Part shown: piece by piece, positions 1-11,283 of the stretch | Layout: the number at the start of each line of letters is the position of its first letter | Numbering within the stretch: the stretch's first letter is position 1 | The notes under the pieces: generated by a model | What the model was told of the DNA's origin: nothing | What the model saw: the letters and a program-made list of their open reading frames with translations, nothing else | Database searches by the model: none | DNA from: Tolypeutes matacus | Lineage: Eukaryota; Chordata; Mammalia; Cingulata; Chlamyphoridae | Length of the DNA: 64,000 bases | Assembly (NCBI GenBank): GCA_026826555.1 | Contig: JAKSZT010054569.1 | Coordinates: forward strand, 3,834,258-3,898,257 | Direction: 5' to 3' | Program-made: the position numbers and the translations under genes

Positions 1-150
1 CTATACTTATCTCACTTGACCTCTGAACAGTATTTGACATGGCAGATTTGACATGGGGGATTACTCTTCTCTAGAAACACTGTCTAGTTTTGTTTCTTAG
101 ATACCACAATCTCCTGGTCTTCTCCTGTCTCTTTGGCCATCACCCCAATA
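1..150 (+). repeat. LINE-2 (L2) fragment, internal part
   Basis: The stretch around TTTGACATGG, the CTAGAAACACTGTCTAG area and CACAATCTCCTGGTCTTCTC follows the order of phrases in the body of L2 as I remember it. It is very diverged and no reading frame survives. It runs off the left edge of the window. The assignment rests on memory of the L2 consensus. Confidence 0.5.
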
Positions 151-164
151 TCACGTTTTTCATT

Positions 165-722
165 ATTTATTTTTTAACTTCTTGGGTGTTTTTTGTTTGT
201 TTTGGTTTAAATTACAAAGTTTGGGCTTTTTGGAACAAGTCAAATAGTACAGAAGTATATAAAGAACAAAAAAGCTCTTCCATCTCCACTTCATCCTAAT
301 TTTCAAGGTAGCCCATATTAACTGTGTGTATGTGTAACTTCAAATATCTTTCTCCAAACTCATATACATATACACACAATAACATGCTTGCCTATAAACG
401 GCTCTTTAACCTTCTGTTTTTTTGCCCAAATGAAATCATAATATACACATCACTCTATAAATTGCTTTTAAATAGCCGCATAATGTTCCATGGATTGATT
501 GATTGATTGATTGACTGACTGATTTTTATTACTAAACCACTCCCTTAGCAACAGACTTGCAGGCCATTTGCAGTTCTTAGCCACTGGATAGTGTTGCAAT
601 AAATATCCTTGTATACGTATTTTTTATTAGTAGGACTTATAGTTCTTAAGAGTAAATAAAAGTGAACTTGTTGGATCAGAGGTTATGAACATTTTACATT
701 TTAATAGAGTTTAATAGATTAT
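165..722 (-). repeat. Old LINE-1 3' region, antisense, left part
   Basis: Read on the minus strand this is the end of L1 ORF2 and the start of the 3' region. Landmarks on the plus strand are the short-ATTG repeat near 496-525, then TTGCAATAAATATCCTTGTA and a GGATCAGAGG phrase, all in the usual antisense L1 order. It is old and diverged. The next part of the same element resumes at about 960, so the SINE at 725-957 interrupted it. Confidence 0.7.
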
Positions 723-724
723 TT

Positions 725-957
725 TGGGACGTGGACGTGGCTCAAGCAGTTGAGCACCTGCCTCCCACACGGGAGGTCCTGGGCTTGGTTCCCAGTGCCT
801 CCTAAAGAAGACAAACAAACAAGAAGCAAAAACAATGAAAAGAAATCAAGCAAAAACAATGAGCAGACAATGAGCACAAACATCGAGCAAAAACAAGCAA
901 AAGCAACGAGCAATCAGACAAGGAAGCCATCGGGGGAGAGGGAACATTATAAAAAAT
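725..957 (+). repeat. DAS-type tRNA-derived SINE inside an old L1
   Basis: The head contains ACGTGGCTCAAGCAGTTGAG, the SINE version of a tRNA A box, and a degraded B box around TTGGTTCCCAG. A long A-rich tail with repeated AGCAAAAACAATG-like units follows, ending in an AAATAAAATAAAA run. The head is more diverged than the other copies and I could not find a clean target-site duplication, so this is probably an older insertion. Confidence 0.8.
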
Positions 958-959
958 AA

Positions 960-1560
960 AATAAAATGAATGAATGAGTATAATCCAGGTATAAAAAAAA
1001 TTTTTTTTTAATTTTTCTAAAAATTTTGCTGCAATTTACATTTGGACCCATGAATTTGTACCAGCACGAGGCAGACTGTTTTCCCCTTATCCTGAATAAG
1101 TAGATAACACTGGCCATTATCACTCTTTTTAATTTTGGCAATCTGATAGTTGAAAACCTTACCTCAATTTATATTCAATAAATGAGGCTGAGATGTTTTA
1201 AACTTATTTATCAGTCATTTACATTTCTTCTGTAAATTTTCTGGTCAAATCTTTTACCCTATTTTGTTTTTGGATTCTTGGTCTTTTTATGGACAACTTG
1301 TAGGAGCTCTTTGTTTACTAGGTTTAGTCACTCTTTGTCTATCACATGTATTTCTTTTCTCTGAGTCTAGCTTTTGACTTTTTACTTTGGGAACTCTTCT
1401 GTCATCACAGAAAGTTTAGATTTTTATAGTTAAATCTGGTCAATATTTCCTGCCATCTGAGATTGTTTAGCTATTTACCTAATTTTTCATCTAATATTTT
1501 TATAATTATATTTTTATCTGTAGGTTGTATTTGTGGTATGTTATAGAAAGGATGGCTTAA
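960..1560 (-). repeat. Old LINE-1, antisense, right part
   Basis: This continues the L1 interrupted at 722. Plus-strand landmarks are the AATTTTGGCAATCTGATAG phrase, TTGGTCTTTTTATGGACAAC and AGCTCTTTGTTTACTAGG, which occur in this order in antisense old mammalian L1. It is too diverged to translate. The right edge is approximate. Confidence 0.65.
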
Positions 1561-2166
1561 TTTTTTCCATATCAATGTTGTGGGGAAGGGAGGACCTTAG
1601 CACAGTACCTGGCACATAGAAATCTTATGCTGAATGGGTGACTGAAGCAGTGAACAAATGAATCCTAATCCCTAAATCTAGTGATTTTCAGGAACCTGCT
1701 TACAGAAGTTCCTGTTTATTAAAGAAGTCTGAAAACAGTGCTGACTCCCTAGAACAAAGGACTGCAGAGACTCAGATTCTGATCTCACCTACCATTTCTT
1801 GCTCTTTTACAGATGACAAAGAATTTGACCTCGAATTTTCCTTTCTGTAAAATGAGGATGGAAATTTTTAAAAATACTTAGGGTCCTCAACAAAGACAGA
1901 CTACTTAGATATATAGCATGACTCTAAAACTCACTCAATATCTAAACTTAAGGTTGAAGCTGAGCTTGGAAGTACTCACATTCATAGGGACAAGTTCATA
2001 ATATGATCTAAGTGCAGAGATGGTCCTCTTTACAGTTACAATGATCACCTCAAGAAAGACAATAATCAAGAAATAACAATGAGTTGCAGATACCTTCCCC
2101 CAAGAACTGAGTTTCCTTGCAAAAGATCAGGACTGGAAGCTCTGACCACAAGTCCCAAAAGCCTGC
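1561..2166. other. No gene; weak L2 and MIR traces
   Basis: CTTAGCACAGTACCTGGCAC near 1598 is the usual end phrase of L2 or MIR. A TTTCTGTAAAATGAGGATG phrase near 1842 resembles the MIR core. Nothing else is recognised and no credible coding region is present. Confidence 0.4.
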
Positions 2167-2180
2167 AAAAGTTCACTGCA

Positions 2181-2591
2181 GGGAAGCGGATGTGGCTCAA
2201 GTGATTGGGCATCCGTCTACCATGGAGGACCTGGGTTCGGTCCCCAGGACCTCCTCGTTAAAAAAAAAAAAAAAAAAAAGGCGGGCAGGCGAGCCGCACA
2301 ACAAAAGAGAGACGCAGGGGAGAGTCAAGGTGAGACGCGCCAGAAACTAGGAACTGAGGTGGAGCAAGTGTCAGGGTGCCTCTCTCCCACATCCGGGGTC
2401 CCTAGAATTGAATCCCAGTGAATTCAATTCACTGGGAAAATGAGAAAAATGAGAAGAGAAGGCAAGAAACAGACACAGAAGATCACCTAGCGAATGGACA
2501 GACAGCAAATGGGGGGGGGGGGCGCGACTCATAGAACTGTACACCAAAAAGAAAAACATAATAATAAAAAGAAATAAAGTCAATTAAAAAA
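2181..2591 (+). repeat. Dimeric DAS-type SINE with target-site duplication
   Basis: A tRNA-like head (GGATGTGGCTCAAGTGATTG then GGGTTCGGTCCC) and a run of about 20 A residues come first. A second tRNA-like unit follows from about 2350, with AGGTGGAGCAAGTG and GAATTGAATCCC, and then an A-rich tail. It is flanked by AAAAGTTCACTGCA (2167-2180) and AAAAGTTCTCTGCA (2592-2605), a 14-bp duplication with one mismatch. A run of about 12 G residues lies near 2511-2522. Two tRNA-like units within one duplication show that it inserted as a dimer, not as two separate events. Confidence 0.9.
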
Positions 2592-2605
2592 AAAAGTTCT
2601 CTGCA

Positions 2606-5600
2606 AAAAACTGGGGCCACTGAAAAAACTTTTAATTAGCAACTTCATTCCAGATGCCTATGGATAATTTATAATTATTTCCCTTTTCTATTTTCGTCTT
2701 CCCATTTTGCTACTATTAAAGCACAAAACAAAAATGCTTAGAGACTATCCTCCAAACAAATGGAATGACCCTGGTTTACATAATCAACATTCATCATCTG
2801 GCATCCCGCAGAGTACACAAAACATTAGTCCAAATATGAAAACAGTTATGTCCAGAAGTTCATTTTTTGAACTACTTTAATATATTTCATTTCTCATGGT
2901 GTGGCACATGAGTTTCCCCTGCACTGGTATTTGATTCCTAATGGATACCTAAGTTTGACTATGAGTGCTTAAATAAGCCCAAAGAGTCCCAAAAATAGAA
3001 ATTCACAAGTGCATTGTTTCCAGTTTCTGCAACTCTAACAGTCTTGTTCATGTGTTCCTTCCCATCTGGGAAATTTTAAAAGAAGCTCTTGTACCATGGT
3101 TCTTAGAAGCTAACATTACAGATGATTACTGTAACCACTAATGGCAGCATTTGGAAAACAGGGGGTGGTTATAGTGTAGTAGGGCACATTTTAAAATGCA
3201 TCATAATACATTTTCAGGGCTTTCTATCTGCGCCATTTGAAATTGCAACAGGCTAAACTGGAGGAAAATACGCCAAATCTGCTGACGCTAGAGAAGAATA
3301 TTGCCTTCTACCTTTATAAGAGTGTGCCAAGCACTGGCAAACCAAGCACTGGTGACAATAAATAATGGCCATGATATCTTGCTGAAATTTAATAGTAGAT
3401 TTGGCTCAGTATGTGACCATAGCAGAAAGGGGTTCTGATGGCTGATAAAGAATATCTGCTAGATGGTGAGTTTCTTGCAGGCTAGATGCTTTTCCTGTCC
3501 ACCTGTGGATCCTCAGTGTTTGGAACATTGTATATAAATAGCAAATTGGTTGAAAAAAATGAATTAATGCATAAATGACTGAAAGAATGTGTAAAGGAAT
3601 CAAATAAACCATGTTTTTCTAAACTGAGGAATTTTGGGGTTTCAAGATTCATAGCATACAACTAATGGAAATAAATAGAAATACCTCAAGTTACGAAAAG
3701 TCTATGTATTGAATTCTTTAGTTGCTAAGTCTCTGATTACTGAAGATTTTATTAAAAAAAAACAAAACTCAAATCAGAACCATGTATCAGCAAAGGCTAT
3801 ACCTTCTAATAAGAGTCAACATTTGTTTACTTCATAATATTTGTTTATATAGCTACTCTCAATTGGGGCTCTTTACAGATATCAAAAGGGTACAGAAAAA
3901 AACAACAATTAGCCTTGGAAATGAAAGTAAACATGAGTACAATTTATCATTATGTTGTACCCCTTTGAAATGCTAATTATCCAAAGAAAGATAGCAGCCA
4001 TTAAACAGGTCCCTATATGTTGAGATCAGAAGTGCCAGTGGAGGTACAACCTACCAATTAACTAACTGCTGATAGACATTAGCTGAATCATAAATATCAT
4101 AAATCACAGGCCACATAGGAAAATTGAAAAGCCACTGTGTTTCTCAATTCAAGAAGGCTTACAACAAAGCTATGACCATGTCTAGCAAAACCAGTCTGTG
4201 GGCATAATGCCTTTATAATGACTATAAAGAAGTGATTAAATGGTTTGTCAAAATTCAAGTAAGCACCATTTTGGGTTATATTAAAAATGGCATTAATCAT
4301 GATTCCTAGGGTGACCAAAAGCCAGGTCTGGGTAAACACCCTCATTATATAAAAGAGATGAGTTTTTGAAAAGCTATAAGTGAATTAAAATTTCTAAACC
4401 AGAATCTTACTTTAAAATATACTCCTAAGGTCCTGGTAGTTAATAGAGATTTATCATTAACATATTGCATAAATTCAGATTTTTTTCAGGTGGGAGAAAA
4501 CAAGACTCTTGTGATGCTATCATTCATTCATTCATATAACAAAAAAATTAAAATATCCAGTATGTTATAAATGTTATGGAGAAAAAATAAAAGAAGGCAA
4601 GGAGATAGACAATGAGGAGAGAACAAAAGTTTAATGAGAGTGGTCAAAGATGGCTTTATGGAGAATCAGCAGTGGCCTCTCAATACTTAAGACAGGGCTG
4701 GAGGATAAAAACTCCTTTTGACTCACTATGTTGTATATCAGCATAAGCAGTCCAATCAAAATTTGAATCTGGATTCTGTAAGCATTAAGAAATGACAATG
4801 AAGATACCAGGAATGGAATGAAATCTAAGCAGAAGAAATATTTAAGAACAAGGAAAATCATATATATGTATATGACAATGGTCTCGCTGCTAAGTAGTCT
4901 CAGTCAAATAATAACACTGGTCGTTTTGGAAATAAGATCATTTCTTCTTCATAAAAATGTTGGGAAATAGAGAAGTGTCAAGGAAAGAAGTATAATCAGA
5001 AAGCAAAACAAATCTAAAGACAAGGGAGTTAAGTTGAGCCAAATAGATGTGGAAGAACAAAAAACAGGTGCCATGTGGCTGCTCTTGTGCCTGTTGTGTG
5101 TCTCCCAAGCCCTGATTTGCTGCCTTTCCACACAGCAGAGTAATGAACACTGCTGGGTCAGGGATCCCAAGGCCTGCCTGAGGCTTATCTCTACCTCCTA
5201 CAGAGTTCTTGGTTAAAAATCCTTTTGATATGCTGTAATCCCAAATGAAGGTAGCATTTAAGAGAGTTATTTGTGATTTGGTTTCTCCAAATTTAAAATG
5301 GGAATACATCGATTTTCCCTGCCTGCTCAGAAAAACTGGGCCACTCCCCATATATTTTACTAGATCTTGACTAATACCTTTGTGCTCAAAGAAGGATATT
5401 GAAAACTTGAAGACTTAAATGCAGAAAAGATATCAAATACAGAATTACTAAATATTTACTTGTTCTTGACTTAGTGTCTAGGTCCTCCATGTTCCAAAAG
5501 ACACATTTCAGGACTCATTTCTTCTCATATTACCCAGAAGAGACTATCCTGCCTGCACCAGGCATATCATGGGTATTCAAAACAGACAGATTGAGCAGTA

Positions 5601-5657
5601 TATGCTTTTTGTGTTTTATGTTTACTTTCAGAAAATATAGAGCAAGAAATTAAAGTT
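2606..5657. other. No gene recognised; mostly unique sequence
   Basis: An L2 3' end-like piece lies near 3490-3610 (GTTTGGAACATTG followed by GAATTAATGC). A minus-strand frame of 137 codons spans 4938-5351. It has no recognisable domain, no repeated support from composition, and ends in lysines encoded by an ordinary A-rich stretch, so I treat it as chance. I see no promoter, splice or RNA structure I can defend. Confidence 0.5.
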
Positions 5658-5672
5658 CAAAGGGCATAAAGA

Positions 5673-5839
5673 TGGGAATCGGCTGTGGCTCAATCAGTAG
5701 GGCTCCCGTTTACCATATGGGAGGCCCCGGGTTCGGTTCCCAGGGCCTCCTGGTGAAGGCAAGCCCGCCCGCACGGAGTGGTTAGCTGACCCAGCGAGCA
5801 CAAGCAGCAAGGGGGGGATAAATGAATAAATAAATAAAA

Positions 5840-5873
<34 letters not shown>
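5673..5873 (+). repeat. DAS-type SINE, young, with 15-bp duplication
   Basis: The body runs from the tRNA-like head (CGGCTGTGGCTCAATCAGTA, B box GGGTTCGGTTCCC) through a GCCCGCCCGCACGGAG region and GCGAGCACAAGCAGCAAGG to an AATAAATAAATAAAATC tail and a long poly(A). The flanking duplication CAAAGGGCATAAAGA is perfect at 5658-5672 and 5874-5888. The intact A and B box-like motifs and the perfect duplication point to recent insertion. Confidence 0.95.
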
Positions 5874-5888
5874 CAAAGGGCATAAAGA

Positions 5889-7592
5889 CTAAAGAGTATA
5901 GAGGCCACCAGCCCAAATAAAATGCATTCAGTTGACATCTTTATACAGACTCAGTTAAAGAAGGGGGCATGGCTTCTCTAAGAGAACCCTGAGGTTCTAA
6001 GGTCTCCGTCAATAATGTATGTGTAGGCACATTCTATGATTAACTGTATTCAATGAGAATAAGAGCTGCCTGTCAGATTAAGAAAGGATACCTGCAACGT
6101 TCTTAAAATAGCCAGCTTTTACAGGGTGAATCCAGGACACCAGGATAAAGTTGTTGCCACCTGCCCATGTTTTCCAAAAGTGACACCCTGAGTTCATTAT
6201 TACTAGTGACCATGATACAGTATAGAGTTAGGTTTTTTTGTGGTGGTGGTGTTGTTGCTATTTAATCTTATTATTTTCATAAACAAAGACTATTTCACTG
6301 CTCTCATTTATTCAGGAATCTGCTTGTGCAGCATACTTACTCTAACATTCTGGTTATAGTCACTGTTTATAAAGCTAAATTGAAACACATATTGCACAAA
6401 TAAACTTTGGGTGTAAAGTCCTGGCTCTTTTAAAATAATGATGACCATGATTTAGCTGGTCAAATATTGTCCCATCAGCTATTACAGCTAACAGAGATAT
6501 CCTTGAGAACTACCAACTTGTCTTTGAATAGCCATAGCATTACTCCAGCATGTGAAATGGAGCCTTTTCTTCAGGAGGACAGAGAGGCTGGGTAAGGAGA
6601 AGTCTTTGCGGTATAACCAGGATTCTCATTTGACACAAATACTGTTCCCTCACTTCAGCCACCTTTTTCACTCATCAGGGATTTGACAGAGGGAATCTGG
6701 GAGTTCAGGGTTTCCCGTGTAGTCCTAAAAATTGTCCTTTTAATGAGTCTGGTAAGAAGCTTCTTCTGGGCTCATCATTTTTGTAATTGTTTCACAAATT
6801 ATATTGAACTACATCCCCAGACATCTCTAAGTTGTGACTTTATATACAATTACTCATAAAAAGTCTTGTGCCAGACTTCTCCAAAAGCCCACGTTAAAAT
6901 GATAGTGCTTTTTAATTTAAGCACATATAGAACAGATATAATCATTATTTACCATACCCTTAATATGTCTCCATAACTTAAAGAAAAGATGGATAAAGTT
7001 TTAACCTAAATAGTTTACACAGCTCTTTGTAAAAGATTAAAAAAACAACAACACAGTTTTAAAGCAGGCATAGATACAGGGGACATCTGTGATATTGCTT
7101 GCTTGACACCCTGCCTTCTCCTGGGAAGCTCCTCTTTCTTCTCGTCAACCCCCCCCCCGGGCTCCTGAAAGAGCTGCCTTGTTCCTACACTCTGGGAACA
7201 GGTGATGGGTCCAGGGATGGGGCAAGTCCTTTCCTCAGTATTTGTGAACTTTAGGAGCCAAGTCCAGGCCAGTCCCACTCAAGTCCCACTCAACTGATAG
7301 AAGAGTTGAATAATTTGGAATATTCAACTCCCCCCCCCCCCCCGAGATACTTTAAGTTCTGGGGTTTGGGATTCTTCCCAGGTGGTTCTGTGTATGAGGA
7401 CAGAAGGGAAAGATACCCTAGTAGTTAATTATACCTTTGCACCCACCTACCCACCCAGCAGGTCTCTTGGCTCAGACTGTCTGTGCCCATGGCAACTAGG
7501 CAATTGGTATTTCCAAATTATTTCAGCTACCTGGTACCACACCTTCACTAATGAGACAATCAAAAATAACAGGTGTTTAAAAAAAAAAAAAA
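5889..7592. other. No gene recognised; C-runs only
   Basis: This is unique-looking sequence with a TGGTGGTGGTGTTGTTGC microsatellite near 6240, a C-run near 7149-7158 and a run of 14 C residues at 7330-7343. Short open frames here have no recognisable domain. Nothing else is supported. Confidence 0.4.
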
Positions 7593-7625
7593 GATTTCTT
7601 TCAAGACTCTCTCTTGAAAGAAATC
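7593..7625. repeat. Perfect 14-bp inverted repeat (hairpin)
   Basis: GATTTCTTTCAAGA at 7593-7606 is followed by the five bases CTCTC and then TCTTGAAAGAAATC at 7612-7625, its exact reverse complement. A run of about 14 A residues lies directly upstream. The arms would form a stable stem in RNA or single-stranded DNA. No function can be assigned. It is too short and lacks the context expected of a microRNA precursor. Confidence 0.9.
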
Positions 7626-7849
7626 AGAGATCTTTTGATTTGCATTTGTTATCAGCAGAACCTAGAGGGCAAATTGGAGCTCAGAAAAATGAGAGACTTG
7701 GAGCCATATCCCTCTGGAACTGGTTGAAGGAAAGGGTTCCCTAGAGAAAATGAGCTCTGAGAAGTTCTGTAAATACTGTACCTTTCTCCTAGCCTCAAAA
7801 ACCCTCCCAAGATTTCTTTCCAGCTTCATTTTTCACTGCTCCGGTTGAT
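7626..7849. other. No feature recognised
   Basis: Unique-looking sequence. A plus-strand frame of 120 codons (7382-7744) ends here and crosses both the C-run and the hairpin, which argues against coding. Confidence 0.4.
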
Positions 7850-8260
7850 GCGTCAGAACTGTGACTCACCGTCTCTACTAATGCCACTCATCCTGAATGC
7901 CTTCTCCTAGCCCTGCATCCCCTGACCCCAAGACTCTGAATTCTATCTGTTCATCAGAGTTCAAATCAGATGCCATCTCTTCTCATGAGACTGCCTAGTC
8001 CTACCATCTGATGTCATGGTTATCCCTCTGAAATCCTACAGGACTTCAGCTACACCCTTTGCATTGTAATATTTAATAGTTTCTTTTGTTTATTAAAGTT
8101 ATTTACATGCATGCACTGATCACTTATCTAAGTTCCTTAAGAAGAGTAACCATGTTGCATTCATTTTTGTATTTCCAGTGCCTAGGATAGGGTCTGCCAC
8201 ACAAAAAAAGGCACCCAATAACTATTTGATGAACAACTGTATGAATGTGTGTATGAAAGA
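7850..8260 (+). repeat. LINE-2 (L2) 3' end
   Basis: The order of ATCAGAGTTCAAATCAGATG, TTTGTATTTCCAGTGCCTAG, GATAGGGTCTGCCACAC and a terminal ATTTGATGAACAACTG is that of the L2 3' end. It is old, has no coding potential and carries no flanking duplication, as expected for L2. Confidence 0.75.
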
Positions 8261-8589
8261 ATGACTACATATGCTTACCAGCAAACTACTGATCCAAAAA
8301 TGGGTTTCACAAGCAGACTTCCCTACTAGAAAGGAAAGACATTTATGTAAATTATTGACTTGACTTTCCAAATATAATTCACTTGGTATAAGTCTGGGCA
8401 GAATAAGCCATTTTCCCCCAGGTTGAGGTGATCCCCTAGAATAAAAGGAAAACACATGTTCAGACGCTTAACTAGGAGATCAAACCCTAGAGTAGAGAAA
8501 GGTGAAAAACAATCTTTTGCCATTTCTAACTGTAAACTTATCTCCTACAATTAAAGCTAATAAAACTTGAAACAACACACAATGTGGTG

Positions 8590-8690
8590 TCACTGTTAGT
8601 ATTTATTTAATTTACCTACTATGTGCAAGACACTATGATAAGCACAATAAAGGAAAAAAGAACTTCAAGAATCAATCTCCCCCTCAAAGA
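8590..8690 (-). repeat. L2 3' end fragment, antisense
   Basis: ACCTACTATGTGCAAGACAC followed by a TGATAAGCAC phrase is the antisense L2 or MIR end. It is short and diverged. Confidence 0.5.
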
Positions 8691-9149
8691 GTGAGATATA
8701 AACACGTGAAGAGGAGAAATGCTTGTTTCCTCTTTTTCATAAGAGATCCTACAAGATAGTATATGATGAACTATCAAAAACCCTATAAGGAAAGGCTGAA
8801 GAACTCATCAGTTGTTTCCATGTAGTGAGAATCAGTTCTTCATTCTCCTCCCTGGCATTAGGCTTTGACAAGGGAGGAGATGAAGCAGGAGAGTAATGGA
8901 TCTCCCCAGGAAGGGGAAAAATACAAAACTTCTGAAAGTGGTAAAAGGTGGAGAAAAGGCCATTTTTCCATGGCCTGCTGTGCATGATGTTAAGTAGTGA
9001 GCTTTGGGTGTTTTCCAAATGAAGATAGCTCAACTTCTACCCTATTTCAGACTATCTAGTTCAAAATGTAGAGAGACAGAGGCCCAATACCAGGACTGAA
9101 ATACAGGTGTGGCGTATTAGCAAACTGTTGGGAGCTAAAGCCTACAGTC
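8691..9149. other. No feature recognised
   Basis: Unique-looking sequence. A 94-codon minus-strand frame at 8749-9033 has no recognisable domain and is treated as chance. Confidence 0.4.
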
Positions 9150-9455
9150 TTGCTACCAACAGCATCAGCTTCATCTGGGAAATATTTTAACAAATTCTTG
9201 GAATTTTCATACCTATTAAAGTTTGAGAAGGAAGCGGCTGTGGCTCAATCAGTGGGACTCCCGTTTACCATATGGGAGGCCCCGGGTTTGGTTCCCGGGG
9301 CCTCCTGGTGAGGGCAGGCCTGCCCACACGACGTGGTTGGCTGGCCCAGCGAGCACAAGCAGCAAGGGGGGGATAAATGAATAAATAAATAAAATCTTTA
9401 AAAAATAAAAAATAAAATAAAAAAATAAAGTTTGAGAAGCACTAGCTTAGTGAAC
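9150..9455. repeat. MER5-like DNA transposon remnant, split by a SINE
   Basis: AGCATCAGCTTCATCTGGGA near 9160 and AGTTTGAGAAGCACTAG near 9428 are the two inner ends of the nonautonomous MER5 (hAT-Charlie) consensus in inverted order. The DAS-type SINE at 9231-9425 separates them, and the duplicated TAAAGTTTGAGAAG at its edges belongs to the MER5 end. The outer limits are approximate. Confidence 0.55.
9231..9425 (+). repeat. DAS-type SINE, young, with 14-bp duplication
   Basis: This is the same long type as the copy at 5673, with head GAAGCGGCTGTGGCTCAATC and the GCACAAGCAGCAAGG region. TAAAGTTTGAGAAG is perfect at 9217-9230 and 9426-9439. The tail is AAATAAATAAAATC with several A-rich repeats. 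It landed in a MER5-like element. Confidence 0.95.
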
Positions 9456-10144
9456 TGGCAGTTAAGGAAAAGGAAATGGGTCCACAGATGAAGAGAGAAC
9501 TGAAAAGCAATGGACTGAGGTGTCATCCTGTGATTAAACAGGAGGAAAACACAGAGTTGTGATGTTTCCCTGAGCTACAAGAGTGGAAGGTATCTGAAAC
9601 AAAGATTAGGATTTAAGAGTAAGAGTATTCTTATGGCATATTCCAAAAACTCAGAGATAAAATGGAACAAAGTATTGTGTTGGAAGCTAAAAAGTACAAT
9701 AAGGTGCCTCTCAAGTACCAATCTAACTGACCACATCAGTATGCTATGGAAGAGCCACAGCAAGGCACCAAGTGGCAAGGACAGGCCTTGCAGAGATTAT
9801 CCCCTTAAGGGTCAGTGATACTGGTGAAAGTGCACTCCAGGTACATTGACAAGGATGAGGGGTAAATCAAACCACAGAACATTAAAAGTAAAAAGGATCT
9901 TAGAGACTGGTCCAGTAAGTGGTGGTGACCCTGTGTTCTGAGGAGGCCTAGGGATCATATGTGCCTTAAGGGCACAAGTCTTAAGAGGAGCCAAGGGGAA
10001 ACCAAGTTTGCAGGCCTCCAGGCCCTTGGCTCCCACTTAGTGGAGTGGTTACTATTCTACCTGTTTTATTTAGTGGAGGGTGGGAAAATGATTTCATTTG
10101 GTAAAAAGGTTTCTAATATATTAAAATAAAGTTTGTAACCACTG
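9456..10144. other. No feature recognised
   Basis: Unique-looking sequence with only short chance frames on both strands. Confidence 0.4.
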
Positions 10145-10290
10145 ATACCAATACCTATAAATTACAGATTTACAGATGGAGAAACTGAGATAATGGAAGT
10201 GATTTGTCCAATGCATAGAGCTAATAGTCATAGGGCTGAAACCAAAACCCATGACTCCTGATTCTTGCATCCGTGCTTTTTTCCTACCAC
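10145..10290 (-). repeat. MIR SINE, antisense
   Basis: TTTACAGATGGAGAAACTGA, GTGATTTGTCCAATGCATAG and AACCCATGACTCCTGATTC follow the antisense MIR core in order. It is an ancient tRNA-derived SINE with no duplication left. Confidence 0.75.
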
Positions 10291-10299
10291 GTTATTCTG

Positions 10300-11283
10300 C
10301 TATTTCCAAATTTGCTTTGAAAACCCTTTGTCACATACTAAATGAGGTCTGTGCAAATCAAAAATGAAATGTGAAATATAAGTTCCCACAGAGGAAGAAA
10401 ATACCAAAAGTGTCTCTACAAGGCAGTATAGTATAAGAAGGAGAGAGAATGAAATGAGGAAGGTGGTGTTATATTGAAAGCTCAATAAAGGAAAAACTAT
10501 AAATGTTGGGTTTACCATAACTATTGAGCTGATGGCTTAGTTCTAACTTTAGTAATTATAGAAGTGCTGATGGCCAATTAAGAATTATAAATTGATCTAG
10601 ACTTCATCACTGCCATGGGTAAGTTAAGAATATTCCTTTAACTTCTAAACTAATGACAAATTTAAGATAGAGCAATTGATGAGCATTTACAGTTTTGTTT
10701 GTGAACAGAAACTGTGACATTTCACGATGCATAAATGATGATAAAAGTATTAAAGCAACCTAGCAAGTTGCAGTTCTCCAGGGAAGCTATTAACAGCTTA
10801 ACATTTCTAGTTCACATTGGAATGTGGATTCCATTTACGGAAAGAAGTTGATAATAAATAAGCATGAAAGAGTGCAATTAAGACAGCAGACTACATTGGG
10901 CCCTTTAGCTAGGTCTTTTGGATCTATTACTTACTGAAAATCAAATGGTGAGAAATATATAAGAAAACCTCTGTAATAATCCAAAGCAGGTTTCACAAAC
11001 TGTGAAAATTTTAGAAAAATTATATTAAAAAAACAACACACAAAAAAAACAAAAAACAAAAAATGAAAAAAAAACCCACACACAAAAAAACCTTTCCAAT
11101 GCCTCAACAAATCATATTGTGCTTTTCTCCCAAATAAACTATGGCTGAACCCACTACTACTTATGCAAACTGGGCGCATACCAGTATGGTGCAGATTCTT
11201 TTTCTTTTCTCCTGTCTTCAATTACTTCCATTTACCTACTATACTGAACAAAAGCTCCTTTTGGGGCTTATCTCAGGGTTCAT
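10300..11283. other. No gene recognised; A-rich tract near 11.05 kb
   Basis: An AAACAAAAAACAAAAAATG-like A-rich low-complexity tract lies near 11025-11090. The 96-codon minus-strand frame across it is low complexity (F- and V-rich) and not credible. Otherwise this is unique-looking sequence. Confidence 0.4.

Noticed and set aside
4938..5351. 137-codon minus-strand open frame
   Set aside because: There is no recognisable domain or repeat relation. A second overlapping frame on the same strand and one on the other strand are also open, and the C-terminal lysines come from a plain A-rich tract. It looks like chance.
7593..7625. Hairpin as a microRNA precursor
   Set aside because: A 14-bp stem with a five-base loop is far too short for a precursor, and the flanks do not extend the pairing.
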